The notes: generated by a model from the sequence alone, not told the origin. Positions 31,694-43,179 are shown, numbered from the stretch's first letter. The stretch: 64,000 bases of DNA from Diphasiastrum complanatum (GCA_029204225.1 CM055097.1:73785880-73849879), one strand, 5' to 3'. Program-made: numbers and translations.

Positions 31694-32287
31694 TCACAGT
31701 AGTAAGCAAATGACTCTTATTAAAATAATAGCTATGACTGGAACATAAGCTACTACCGTCCCATGAAAATCTATGCAATCAACAATATCATCGATATTGT
31801 ACATAGGACAATCTACAACTATAAGTTCTTCCATCTTCACAATATATGTGTCATCCCACAACAACCTCCTTGCAATGACATCCATCGAAGTACAGTTGTA
31901 AACATCTTTGAGATGTTCAAAGTCTCCGTGAGGGTATGACACTGGACAATCTATTTTAAGCACCTTGGAAATGATAACCACGCATTCATCTATGTCAAGC
32001 TCTCTTGAAAAATGTTTTTGGCTGGATTGATCGCATAGAATATAACCGAATGCAACCACTTCTTTTCGAAAGATTAGAACAACATGCACATGCTTTCCTG
32101 GGTTTTTCATTAAGAAACTCAAGAGAGAAAGAAAGAGTAAGAGCGTGTATGTGTGTATGCGCGTGAGTGAGTAAAGTGCAATGTGTGGATGTGTGTGTGA
32201 GCAAAGTGCACAACACATGTATGTATGTATGCACAAAACAAAGATACATGATGAGATGAACAAAGATGAACAAAAAAATAGTTCCAA
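31694..32287 (-). CDS. Hypothetical ORF, 197 aa
   Basis: Open minus-strand frame with a hydrophobic N-terminus (MELFFCSSLFISSCIFVLCI) resembling a signal anchor. A His/Thr-rich part encoded by an imperfect (GTGT/CACA)n stretch follows. The soluble-looking part contains CVVIISKVLKIDCPVSYPHG, DVYNCTSMDVIARRLLWDD and NIDDIVDCIDFHG. It ends in a second hydrophobic stretch. I do not recognise the family. The N-terminal part overlaps low-complexity DNA and is probably not coding. The middle part (about 31,760-32,090) has protein-like composition and may be an exon or a fragment of a decayed gene. Confidence 0.35.
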   Translation of the reverse strand: MELFFCSSLFISSCIFVLCIHTYMCCALCSHTHPHIALYSLTRIHTYTLLLFLSLLSFLMKNPGKHVHVVLIFRKEVVAFGYILCDQSSQKHFSRELDIDECVVIISKVLKIDCPVSYPHGDFEHLKDVYNCTSMDVIARRLLWDDTYIVKMEELIVVDCPMYNIDDIVDCIDFHGTVVAYVPVIAIILIRVICLLL

Positions 32288-33300
32288 GATTTGTTATAGT
32301 TTCTATATATATTTTAATGGTTTTTAATAAACTTATAGATATTTACTTAGAGTTTAATATTTCAATATATGCGGAGCGATATTTTATATTTTTTATATTG
32401 AAACTAAGATTCTTATAATTATCATATAATATTATTTGTTGTTTTAATAGAATTATTTGTAATTTTTTTTGAGTAAAGTTGTAATTATTTTGTAACGTTT
32501 TATTATTGTTTTCATTTTTTTAATCTTTTCTTAAGATTTTTATGATTTTCTAGTATTATTTAGTATTTATTTATGTTGTGTTTGATTTAATAGAATTTTA
32601 TGTAATTTTTATAATTAATCACTATATTTATTCCTTATTATTTGTAGTTTTTGAGATTATTTACAAATATTTTGTAGTTTCTATTATTATATTTAATTTT
32701 TTGAAATTTTTTAAAGGATTGCTATAACTGTTTATTATTATTTAATATTTTTCTAGTTTATTAAAAAAAATTATGGCTTTTATGATTAATACTTACATTT
32801 ATTTGTAATCATTTACAAATTTTTTAAATTATTTTGCAGTTCTTATTATTGATTCTATTTTTTTGAAATTTTTTTAGAATTAACATGTACTGTTGTTGTG
32901 GATCCTTCTCAAAAGACACTGTCTTTTACACATGTTGGTCGGCATCACTTACTTTTTGGTATTGATTTCCAAGATAACTATCAGTTGGTTACATGGAAGT
33001 AGTTTATGCGTAGCCTGCCAAAGGCTCATGATGCAGCTCTTCTTTCCATTCAGAGTACATTAGTTGTTGCTTCACTTTCATCGTCCGTGGGTCCTCTTAC
33101 TCAAGTTGATGCTGCTCAGGAAAATTTTGTAAATTTATTGTAATTTATGATAATTAATAGTAAAAAAATTATCATTTATTTTATTTTCTATAGTTTTAAT
33201 TATTATTTGTTAGTTTATATTTTCTATTTATTAGAATTTTTTAAATTTTCTATTAATATTTTTTATTTTCTATGAACTCTCTATCGTATAGAGGTGATTT
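32288..33300. other. AT-rich spacer with a small coding-like remnant
   Basis: Very AT-rich sequence with runs such as TTATTATTT and no long ORF. At about 32,890-33,125 base composition changes abruptly and a plus-strand frame reads VDPSQKTLSFTHVGRHHL, FGIDFQDNYQLVTWK, one stop, FMRSLPKAHDAALLS. That looks like a fragment of an unrecognised coding sequence or exon. I see nothing else. Confidence 0.4.
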
Positions 33301-33551
33301 TAGTATTGGGGCGTTAGCTAGGGCTACCATCAGTTCATGAAAGGTCTTCTTGCATGCTATTTTTAATTTTCAGTTTATATTTTTGATTTATTAGAATTTT
33401 TTTAATTTTCTATGAATAATTTGAAAGACAACTCGAAATAGCTACAACAGCAACAATAACTAGAAAGGCCAATTATTTGAGGATCGAATCAAAACAAATT
33501 TTTTCCTGATAGATTTATCGACATTGTCATAGCCACTTGTTATTTTGTCGA

Positions 33552-33623
33552 GGAGCCAATCAGTTATTCGGAGCCAATCAGTTATTTGGAGCCAATCAGT
33601 TATTTGGAACCAATAAGTTATTT
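33552..33623 (+). repeat. 18-bp coding minisatellite, four units
   Basis: Four near-identical 18-bp units (GGAGCCAATCAGTTATTT type), with a partial further copy at 33,631-33,642. The length is six codons, so the frame (EPISY repeated) of the copia fragment that follows is preserved. Confidence 0.85.
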
Positions 33624-33638
33624 TGTCGAGGAGCCAAT

Positions 33639-33765
33639 CAGATACAAATCAATGGAAATCAACGATTGAAAAAGAGTATCCATTTCTTATAGAAAACCAA
33701 ACATGGATTGTTATGAACCTACCAATCAGTAAAAATATCATTTCTTGCAAATGTGTTACTCGAAG
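33639..33765 (+). pseudogene. Copia RT N-terminal fragment
   Basis: KSTIEKEYPFLIENQTWIV, then NIISCKCV, is the conserved start of copia RT (E-x-x-x-L-x-x-N-x-T-W and CKWV). The fragment ends soon after. The region 33,820-34,611 is AT-rich spacer with homopolymer runs. Confidence 0.7.
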
Positions 33766-34374
33766 AGGAACCCTACGCTATCATTCCTATACCCCACCAC
33801 CAGCTACGTCCCGGTGATACCCTAATTAGAATACAACATTGCAAAAAATATGCTATCAACATGATGACCGAAAAAAAAAAATGACTTAAAAACCAATTTT
33901 TTTTTAAATTTATTAAATTTTTTTAAAAAGTATCTAAATTTAAAATGCTTCAAATAAATATATTGTAATGGTAAAAAAAATGTTGTATATTGCAAAAAAA
34001 TTATTTAAGCTATAAAAATTTGGTCAATAGATTTTTATAAATAGCTTAAAATTAGCTTATATTAAATAATAATACTATTTAAAATAAAATCATGAGATAC
34101 ACAACCACTAAAATATCTAAAGAATATTTTTTGCTTACTAAAAACAAAAGTGATAGTTTTTTTTTTGGAATTTTAAAAGTTTTCTAAATTATAATTCTTG
34201 TATCAAAAAAAATATTTTTTAAATTATGTTAAAAATTTGAATCAATATTTTTTAAAATTTTAAAATTTTGAAAATCTCTACTTACACCGACGTAAGTTTA
34301 TTAAATATTTAAATATTTAATAAACGCAAATAAAATTACGTTATAATAATCGAGTTTAAATTATTTGTGATAAT

Positions 34375-34413
34375 ATTTAAATCACCCTAGAAAAAATCTA
34401 GGGTGATTTAAAT
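34375..34413. repeat. Perfect 16-bp inverted repeat (hairpin)
   Basis: The arms ATTTAAATCACCCTAG and CTAGGGTGATTTAAAT are separated by AAAAAAT. It lies in AT-rich spacer and could be the fold-back of a small MITE or a chance palindrome. No ORF nearby. Confidence 0.8.
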
Positions 34414-34611
34414 AATTACACATCTAAAATTAAAATATTGTAAACTTACAAATCATTAAAATTTTAAATTTCTAGTAATAATTATCAATGTTAAAATTTT
34501 TAAAATATTTCAAATTTCAACTTAAAAATATTAAATCAATTAAAAAAAACTCAAAACACAATACATCAAAAAATATAAACACAATTATTCTTTAAAACAA
34601 AAGAGAATTTT

Positions 34612-35805
34612 TTATTCCCAAACATCATCGATGTCATTTACATCTTTTTCTTTTGCTTTTTCTTGAGTAGCCACTGTACTATCAAGTGGCACCTCTTTTA
34701 AAATTTTCTCGACTACAGTTACTACATTGTAATGTTGCATCAAGACATCAACAAATTCTCCTATGTCGCCTACTTTTTCGCTCGCAGGAGGCTGAGGTTC
34801 CTTGGACAAGGGAATTATTGTATCCTCGTTGTCCAAACTCTTTTCCACCTCAGATAATTCATCTGGCAAAATTGAAAAAAATTTCATTCTCATTTTTACA
34901 AAATCAACTAAATTAGTATCTAAATCTACTACGGTAACATGTCTGTCTTTCTGAACAGCACATGTGCTCATAGTGCTGCTACTGCTAAATAAATTTGAAA
35001 CTAAAACAGTTGGGTGAGAGAATATATCAATTAAATGATTAATTAATTGTTGTGGCTTTTGGTAGGGACAAGCCACAGAATCCGTCATTGGCTTTTTCAA
35101 TTTCTTTGTCACAGATGGATCCTGGAACAAGTTTTCAAAACTTGTCAGTCCGAAAGTGTTATAATACAACATCGAGCGTTTGCCATCCAAAGAATAATAA
35201 CCGATGGTTATGTATTCTATTTCATTGCAAAGTCGAGCTCCTCCCAAGTTCCTGACATTGGGCTTGTACTTGACATGGAATATTACAAGTAAAATCAATT
35301 TAAAATTTTAATTTAAAAATAAAAAATTTAAAATAAAATTATGAATTAAAATACGGATTGATAATTCAGAAACTTAAGAACTTACCACACAGCATTCTCA
35401 GTTCTCGCATTACAGAAAGTTAGTAGAGCTTTCTGTACTGATGCTGACTACCAAGAAGAATGAAAAATAACAACTCTCCAAATTGGAGAAGTTGTGACTC
35501 AAGAAAGTCCTGTATAAAACTATGGATTTCAGTGAATTTGAAAGGAATATCATCATTCAATAATTCTTTCATCTGAAATCCATATGGTATATCGGCGATG
35601 CAGAGTGTATAAGATTTTTTTCTTAAGAATTTTGAAATTTCTCTGCAATCGCCTTCCTCAACAGAGTAAAAGCATGGTTGATCATCGACACTTTTGGGAA
35701 GGTAGGTCTCTAATGGATCCTCCTTCGCAATGGTCTCACCCCGTGCCAATCTCTCCCTGTCCATTTTTTCTATTTTTGCCTTCAGAATATGTCTCTTGAA
35801 TTGCT
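34612..35805 (-). pseudogene. N4/N6 DNA methyltransferase-like gene, decayed
   Basis: Read on the minus strand, from ~35,805 down. A lysine-rich part is followed by KSVDDQPCFYSVEEGDCREI and a motif-IV-like ADIPYGF (near 35,585). After a gap come KYKPN, NEIEYITIGYYSLDGKRSM, then PYQKPQQLINHLIDIFSHP followed by NLFSSSST and GRH-like KDRHVTVVDLD. The order IV then I, and a P-x-Q-K-P block before the F-x-G-x-G loop, fits the beta group of amino-methyltransferases (PF01555 type). Gly is missing from the loop (FSSSST), so activity is unlikely. The frame shifts near 35,430. GTAAGT at about 35,385 could be a splice donor for a ~100-bp AT-rich intron. A divergent neighbour starts 40-60 bp away. Confidence 0.5.
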
Positions 35806-35843
35806 CTGAAAGGACTTTGTTTTTTTTGTCTTCGAGAGATTGA

Positions 35844-38459
35844 AAAGGAAAAAGCTATGGAGCCAAAATTTCCAGTCATGAAATTCCAACACCTTCTCAA
35901 CCAGTTCAAGCACCTACTAGTGTCACAAGTTCAATTTATAGATCAGACTCCAAACAAAAAGAAAAATACAAGAGAGACTCGAGATCCTCACCTGATTTAA
36001 CGAATTGTAAAAAACAGTTGATTACAAAATCTGAGATTCAAAAAGTACGAAATATTATTTGTTGCTCATCCTATTGTTTGCAAAAGCTGAGTATCAGAGA
36101 AATTGAAGATTTAAGGTCAAACTTCTTTTTACAAAGTAAGGATGAGAGAAATTACTATTTGTGTCATTTTCGTATTTTTTAAATGCTTTCGAGGTTTGTC
36201 GCAAAGCTTACAAAGCAGTTCAGGCAATCGAAAACTCATGGCTTCAATGAATGCATGCACGACTTCATAAAGACCCAACATTACGGGGATCCTTACAGAT
36301 CTAATTCTTTATATTTTCACTTGCCGGATAATTTTACAAAATTAAAAATATTTTTGATGTACAAAGAGTTTGCAAAAACAAAAAAATGTTCCCTATTTGA
36401 GTTACTCATATTTTCTTAGAATTTGGAAAAGAGATTTTGGATTGGTAAAGATTCCCAAAAAATCACGAATGATAGTATGCTCCACTTGCGAGTTGTTAAA
36501 GTCTGCAAAACAACTTGTAAAGACCAATGACGAGAAAGGTAAATATTAATCAAATTTGTCATTCATTTTAATACTTTTTGTTTTGAAAAAATTTATGTTG
36601 TTGTCTTTTTTAACACCATTATGTTGCAGTCTTTTTGAACACCATTATGGTATGATCTTTATTTTATTAAATAATTGAATCATTGTATTTTTAGTGGATG
36701 CTACAAAAGCTCTTCAACTACACAGAGATCAACAAACAATTGAAAGACAAAAGTTGGCCAAGCATCGAAAGATTTGTTTGGACAATGTTGTCTCATTTTG
36801 TCAAAGTGTCCAAAAATTTGAACGAGGCAGATTTTATTCAGGGTCATCTCGTTGGAACACTTGTGTTTAATGGCACTTTGGAGTCCAAAGTCTTTTTTAA
36901 TTATCCCAATGTTCGAAATGATCCAAATTTGACGATCACCATTGTACATAAGATAATTTGCGAATTTGGTGAAAATCTTCCAGAAATACTTTATTTGCAG
37001 CTTGACAACACTGCTAGGGAAAATAAAAATCAAACTATTTTGGCATACTTGTCTATGTTAATGGAGAAATTTTTTTTCAAAAAAGTAAAAATAGGATTTT
37101 TGTTGGTAGGACATACCCACGATCAAATTGATCAAATGTTTAGTTGCCTTTCTAAGAGGTTGAGACGCAAGAAAGCATTTTCATTACCAGTGCTTCAAAG
37201 CATTGTTGAGGAATCGTATGTGCCAAAGCCAAACGTGTCATTAATCAAACACACATATAATTTTCGTGATTATGTTAAGGCGTCCAACGAAACAGAACGA
37301 TGCGTAGATAATATTAATGATATTAGCTTTCAGCACCAGTTTAAGATCAAATGTAACGAATCAGACATTATATTATTATGGGACAAACTATTTTCAAATT
37401 CAGTTTTGTAGCTACTTCTTGAAGGAGTTCGATTTTCACTTAACATTCCATCGACTCAAATCAAGCTTGTTGTGTTGTCTCCCTTGAAGTCCTTGATAGA
37501 AGAACAAAAGTCGCAAAGAGAACATCGTGAGATTGATCCATTTGCCTCATTGAATTTTTTGGAATCAAGTATTCAAGCAGCTTATCATTTTTTTGATGAG
37601 TTTGATCAGCATTGGTGGATGGACTTTTTCGAGGAACAAAAAATCAGTTTGCTCAATCTCAAACATACATTAACAATTGATGAATTTCATTGGCCTCATA
37701 AATTAGGAACATCAACTATGACTGTTGAACCTTCAGATCTTCCTCGAGATAATGATTTCTTACAGCTTGTGCAAGGTGAGGAATTTAAAATTTATGTGGG
37801 CTCAAGGAAGAATAGGCAAAAGTGTAAAAGCTGCAAAAATGAAATGGTGCGGTGATTTGAATGAATTCCAAATTGGAAGCCTTGTTGCACTTCTAGCTTC
37901 AGAAAACAATGAAGGAAATCCATTTTGGATTGTCAAAGTACTTGGTTTTATTCAAAATAACAATCAAACAAAAGTACTACGTGTCCATTGGTTGTGCACC
38001 ACTTCAACGAATGCTTTTTTGGTAAGGTATGAACTCAAAATGTTGCAAGTAGATCCAAAGGGCAAGAGAAAGAGATTGCCAAAAAATCAACCAAGAGTCG
38101 AAGATTTGAATCTACAAGATGTAGATGTTTTGGCATTTAATTTTGAATTAACAATGAACAATCATCTATGAAAGTCAACAATATGTATATTGAAAGACCG
38201 ACCTGGATTACTTTTAAAACCATCGTCCTCCACTCGTCATCAACAGAGAAAAGTTGATTTACAAGGTTTTCTGTCAACATTAGACGTAGATTCTAAGGAA
38301 GACATGCCAATTAATTTGATGAAGAATATGGGTCTTCCACTTCATCAGCTGAAAACGAGAGTGTTGAGAATATGTCAAGTTTTTGAATTGAGAGGCATCA
38401 GTGAAAATTTCTTAGAAAATGTACTTTCAAAAAAAGAACGTGCAAATATAATTTAAGTT
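35844..38459 (+). pseudogene. DUF7869-like protein gene (DDE/RNase H-like core), decayed
   Basis: Ordered homology to the eukaryotic DUF7869 family as I remember it. The Cys-containing N-terminus is CCSSYCLQKLSIREIEDLR. HLPDNFTKLKIF, then LRIWKRDFGLVKIPKKSRM with CSTCEL, follow. The core begins HRDQQTIERQKLAKHRK and ICLDN (candidate first Asp). It continues FIQGHLVGTLVFNG, FFNYPNVRNDPNLTIT, LQLDNTARENKNQ (second Asp) and GHTHDQIDQMFSCLSKR (third acidic/His). A WWMDFFEEQ tail and a reader-like segment (FQIGSLVALL, FWIVKVLGF, VHWLCTT) end the protein. One GT-AG intron of 156 bp fits at 36,539-36,694. Stops at 36,180, 37,409 and 38,169 and frameshifts near 36,410, 36,787 and 37,850 make it a pseudogene. 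The role of the family is not established. Confidence 0.65.
36539..36694 (+). other. Probable intron in DUF7869-like gene
   Basis: Starts GTAAAT after GAGAAAG and ends TTTTTAG before TGGATGC. Removing it joins NDEK to VDATKALQLHRDQQ in frame, which is where family members are continuous. The content is T-rich. A spliced host-type gene is more likely than a retrocopy. Confidence 0.55.
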
Positions 38460-38558
38460 ATTTTGTATTTCAGTGGGATAAAATTTAAAGATTATTAAAA
38501 AAATCCATGATTTTGGTCTTAAACTTAATAAACACCAAAAAAGATTACTCTTTTTCAG

Positions 38559-38866
38559 GTCAAAGTCCCAAAACAAATGTCATCGTATTTATCTCAAAGC
38601 GTATGAGCTTGTGGTTGATGGATTTTGGTATCTGACAGACACCACATCTCGACGATACATGGAAGTAACACAATCCTTCCTAGTCTTAGAATCATCAGTA
38701 CGATCACCCAGATCAGCCAATAGTACCAACAGAAATCTAGAACATGATTCTGGAAAATGATATGGAAGAACGTTGTTTCCACATCCTAATTGGGTCCCAA
38801 AGATTCCAAGTGAAGATTGCATTGAAGATTTTGCCACTAGTCCCAACATGGAAGTGAGAACGATCT
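38559..38866 (+). pseudogene. Unassigned exon-like fragment
   Basis: A TTTTTCAG acceptor-like sequence is followed by an open frame: HRIYLKAYELVVDGFWYLTD, SRRYMEVTQSF, a stop, then LFPHPNWVPKIPSEDCIEDF. Codon-like composition continues to a stop at 38,866. It may be the last exon of the upstream gene or another remnant. Family not recognised. Confidence 0.35.
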
Positions 38867-38899
38867 AGAGGGCATACATGACAACCTAGGCCTAGGAAA

Positions 38900-39480
38900 A
38901 CTAGCAGACCCAAAGTGCAAGAAACTCTTCCTTGCAATCAATATACAATATTATGAACTTTTGCACTTTCTAAGATTGAAACACACTCTTGAAAAAGTCC
39001 AACAACTTCAAACACAAGAGATCCAACAAATTTTAGGATTTTCACAAAAGTACACAAAATTGAATTATTCACATTCTATATGCAAAAGCTAGAAACTTCA
39101 TATACAATCTTAAAGAATGTCCTAAGATCTTTCTTATTCATCAAAACTCACCACAATGCAGCAAGTATAGTGAAAAATTGACATACTACAAGTATTTTTC
39201 ATTAAATTGAGTTTTGGATTACAAAAATCTCCATTCTACACATAAAAATGCTTGATTTTGGCTAGGAATCACTCTAGCATGCTCTAGAATTGGTGACACC
39301 TCCAGATCACTTACTAGAGTTGGCTGATCCTCCAAAATAGCTTGAAATAAGGCTCTAATACCATGTGAAGAAAGTCAGATCATTAAGTCCTAATTATGTC
39401 CTTTGATCTTTGGCATAGTAGGATAGCACATCTCACAATATTACAAGATGTAGAAATCTTGTATCTACTACACATAGAAG
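38900..39480 (-). repeat. Diverged leader and partial LTR of a C-family copia element
   Basis: The minus strand matches the leader of C (compare 19,200-19,589 and 25,150-25,318), including the primer site TGGTATTAGAGCC at about 39,363-39,351. About 110 bp of LTR follow, from TGTGAAGAAAG at 39,364 on the plus strand. No gag is retained. Confidence 0.7.
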
Positions 39481-39504
39481 ATGTAAACTCCTTAAGAACT
39501 TGAA

Positions 39505-39990
39505 AAATGACTTAGGTATGATAATTTTGTTGTAAGTGCTTATGATCCTTCTTTGTACTTAAGATTTAATGATGATAAAATCATCATTCTCATTTTGTAT
39601 GTTGATGACATTATCCTTAGTGAAAATTATCTTGATGGTATACAAGAAGTGAAAGCAGCATTGTTTAAGGAGTTTAAGATGGTGGATCTTGGTAATCTTC
39701 ATTTCATATCAGGAATAGACGTTTTAAGAGGCAATGATTTGAGTTTTATTTGTCAATCCAAATATGCTTCTTCTATCTTAGAAAAGTTTGAAATGAAAGA
39801 TTGTAAAGGAGTAGAAACTCCTATGGAGCAAAATGTAAAAGTTTCCAATAGTGATGATGAAGCATCCTTTGAGGACATCACACTATATAGGAGACTTGTA
39901 GGCCCCTTGATCTATCTTACTATAACTAGACCTGATCTAAGTTATAGTGTAGGCAAACTAAGCCAATCTATGCAAAATCCATTGGTTTGT
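39505..39990 (+). pseudogene. Copia RT fragment
   Basis: SAYDPSLYLRF, LYVDDIILS (catalytic YVDD), FKMVDLGNLHFISGI, GVETPMEQ and YLTITRPDLSYSVGKLSQSM: the C-terminal half of copia RT. It ends in a short unrelated stretch and GAGGACGAG just before an LTR start. RNase H is deleted. Confidence 0.9.
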
Positions 39991-40020
39991 CATTTGTATC
40001 ATGTAAAAATTGAGGACGAG

Positions 40021-40650
40021 TGTTAGAATTAAGCAATTTTTACATGGTTTTTGATGTATTTTGACATCTATGTGGATCCACACGTGTGAGGACCTGTCCA
40101 CACGTGTGAAATGACACTTGTAATATTTAGATCCATTTGAGTCTAATATGACATCTCCTAGATTATAGGAGTTAGGTCCTAGATTGTAGGAATCTAGAAA
40201 GTCAACACAAACCACCAATGGATGATGTGGCAAACTTGATAGATCTTATCCAAAGTGGATATGGATGAGTACAATGAGCTGTCCCACACATGCTAGATGC
40301 AGCTTAGAGAGAGATTATTGTGGTTTTGTACTTGATCCATGATGGATCCATTATTGAGCTAATGATGAAAAATCTTGGTTTGTGAAGCAATCTTTGTTTT
40401 TTCACTCTCTTAAGCACTTTCTTTGTGGATGAATGCTAAGTAAATGTTTAGTAAACTATTTCTCTATTATCAGGCCATACAGTAGCTGTACTTCACACGT
40501 GTGAAGCCATGGATCATCATTTTTTATTGTTCTTGCTTGGAATCACAAAGATTGTCAAGTAGAAGCTAGATTTGGAAGCTAGTCTTGATATAGATCAAGA
40601 TCCCAAGCTACCAATCACTCTTTGTGATCCTTTTGGATCAAATTCAGTCC
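40021..40650 (+). repeat. Copia LTR, type I
   Basis: Starts TGTTAGAATTAAGC directly after a purine tract, so it is the 3' LTR of the preceding fragment. The inner end is unclear and runs into another RT fragment at 40,658 with no primer site. CACACGTGTG occurs three times (40,079-40,088, 40,099-40,108, 40,494-40,503). Confidence 0.65.
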
Positions 40651-40657
40651 TTAAACT

Positions 40658-41751
40658 ATGAATTTTGACACTTGGTACTCTAGGTTGCATGATTTTCTCT
40701 ATTACCTTGGCTTTGTACTAAGTGCTTATGAACCTTCTTTATATTTCAAATTTAATAAAGGAATGATCATCATTTTGGTGCTTTATGTTGATGACATCAT
40801 TATGACAGAAAATGATGATGAAGGCATAAGCAAAGTAAAAGTTGATTTATCTAGTGAGTTCAAGATGGTAAATCTAGGCTTCCTAAAGTTTATACTTGGG
40901 ATAGAAGTGTCTAGAAGTATCAATTTACTTTCATAAGTCAATCTAAGTATGCTACTTCCATTCTTGAAATATTTGGTATGAAAGATTGTAAGGGGATTGA
41001 CACCCCTATGGAACATGTTGTGAAAGCAACTAATGAAGGTGATGAAGCATCCTTTGAGGACATCACCCTCTTTAGGAAGCTTATAGGCTCTCTAATCTAT
41101 TTAACCATCACTAGACCTGACTTAAGTTTTTGTGTAAGCAAGTTGAGTCAAAGTATGCAAACTCCTTTAGATCATCATTGGAAAAGTGCCAAAAGAGTAC
41201 TTAGATATGTTTCTAGTACTAGATATTTTGGCATACTTTATGAAGGATCTAACTTGCACTTGAGAGCCTACTCGGATTCAAATTTTGCAGGTGACAAGAT
41301 GGATAGAAAGTCCATTAGTGCATTTGCAACATTTCTTTGTGGAGGAGTAATATCTTGGCTTCCCAAAAAGCAAGACACTATCTCACTATCTTCTTGTGAA
41401 GTCGAGTACAAGGCATTGATTTCAACAACCAAAGAGCTCGTATGGCTTAGAAGACTCTTGATGGAGCTACATGTGCTAGAGGCCGAGGAGATCACTTATA
41501 TATTTTGTGACAATCAAACTTCTCAACAAATTGCTTCAAATCCTATCTTCCATGCTAGAACAAAGCATATTGAGATAACTCACCACTTTGTGAGGGAGAA
41601 GGTACAATCCAAGGAGGTGCAAATACATCATGTATCATCATCCAAATGCATAGCTGATATCTTAAACAAGCCATTGTCCAAAGATTTATTTTTTAAGTTA
41701 ATATATGCTCTTGGAATTGTAGATAGATGTACATTAGATTTGCCACGTTAG
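40658..41751 (+). pseudogene. Copia RT-RNase H, frameshifted
   Basis: RT from WYSRLHDFLYYLGFVLSAYEPSLYF through LYVDDIIMTE to FILGIEVSR. There is then a one-base frame change near 40,925-40,930. It continues KDCKGIDTPMEH, YLTITRPDLSF, RVLRYVSSTRYFGI, SNFAGDKMDRKS, SSCEVEYKAL, ARTKHIEITHHF and ADILNKPLSKD to a TAG at 41,749-41,751. Upstream gag, protease and integrase are missing. A purine tract and LTR follow. It is related to the pol of element B. Confidence 0.92.
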
Positions 41752-41764
41752 AAGTGAGGAGGAG

Positions 41765-42600
41765 TGTTGAAAATTGTCACTTCTCACTTGACATTGGTTA
41801 TTGTGAATAATGATCAAACATCAGAACAATGTTGATGATCTGATTTCACACATGTGGAGCTTGTTCCCACGTGTGAAAGGAAGTACTTTTTATACTTGTA
41901 TATATCTAAATTGATTTTGTATCAATCTAGTTAGTGTGAACATGATATGACTAGTTTTTAGTCAAGTTGACTAGTCACCTAGAAATTAGCTTTTCCTTGC
42001 ATGTGCATGAGCAAATTCTCCCACATGGCAAGTGGATGTTCACACGTGTGTATAGAGTTCTAGAAGATAAGAGTTGACCATTTTCCTTAGATCCTATTTT
42101 GTAGGAAATATTCCTATATTCTAGGAGACTAGCTTTTTGTATTTTAGCCATATTCTAGAAGGTTAACTTTGGATAAGGATAATGGATGAATCAAATGGAT
42201 AGATCTGAGTGATGTGGCACTCTTCACACATGTGAAGACCTGCTGGACTGTACCAAACTCATGGATGTACTTGATCCATAAAAGGATCATCATTTTGCTA
42301 AGAAGATTGATGAGACTTTTGCATTCTACACTTTTGTGAGATTTCTAGTCATTTGTCTTGTGATTTCTATGAATGATTGCTATCTAGAACTATTGAACTT
42401 GTTGTTTTAGGTGCAGGCCGTACTGTGGACAGTACTCCACATGTGTGAGGCCTCCTGCACTAATTTATGATGTGTTGATCCATTGCTCTTGCTTAAATCC
42501 AAGTGTAGTGAATCTAGATCAAGATCTAATCTGTAGAACTTGATAGATCCATTGATCAAGCAACCAATAACTCTCTATGATTGTTAAGTACAATCATTAT
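41765..42600 (+). repeat. Copia LTR, type J
   Basis: Starts TGTTGAAAATTGTCAC after GTGAGGAGGAG. The inner end is not certain. It contains CACACGTGTG at 42,041-42,050 plus variants near 41,868 (CCACGTGTG), 42,225-42,234 (CACACATGTG) and 42,438-42,447 (CACATGTGTG). The stretch 42,600-43,180 has no recognised feature. Confidence 0.6.
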
Positions 42601-43179
42601 TGTCCTAAAAACTGAAAATTTATCACATATTTTGAGACTACCACTATTTCTTACAAAGAATGTTGCATGATGTTGTAATATATGTGGTAGTAGCACAAAA
42701 CTTTTAACAATAATTTGCAAGATAGATTTTACCATGTAATGAGTTATGTGATCTATGATCAAATTCCAGCAAGTTCACACATGTCGAGAATGATCCTCAA
42801 GTGTGAATGATCTTGTTAAGCTTTGTGTTTATCACATAAATTGATTCTAGATTGAATATCAAGATCTAGTACAAGAATTTATGGCCAAAGCACAATCTAG
42901 CATGCTAATAATCAAACAATTATTGCATTCAAAATCAAAAGAAAAGAAGTACAAGAATTTAATGCATTAGCATAATCCTCTACTCGAGTTAGAGAGAGAA
43001 AGAGAGAGCAAAATTCAAGCAAACAATAGAATAGATCCAGTTTGACATGGAATAGCTTCAAAGCTTGGTTCTTCATAAAAAATTATGAGAGATCCTACAC
43101 ATATTTATGGAGATTGGAGAAGCTCGAGGTAGAACCATCTCTCTCCTTTTTTCATCCACCTCTAAAAGTGATAACTAGC

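Noticed and set aside
34612-35298. Intact functional methyltransferase
   Set aside because: The glycine loop is lost, the frame shifts near 35,430 and the splice phase across the putative intron does not join cleanly.
36539-36694. Reading the DUF7869-like region as two separate genes split at 36,540-36,694
   Set aside because: A GT-AG intron joins the two parts in frame and in family order, so one gene is simpler.
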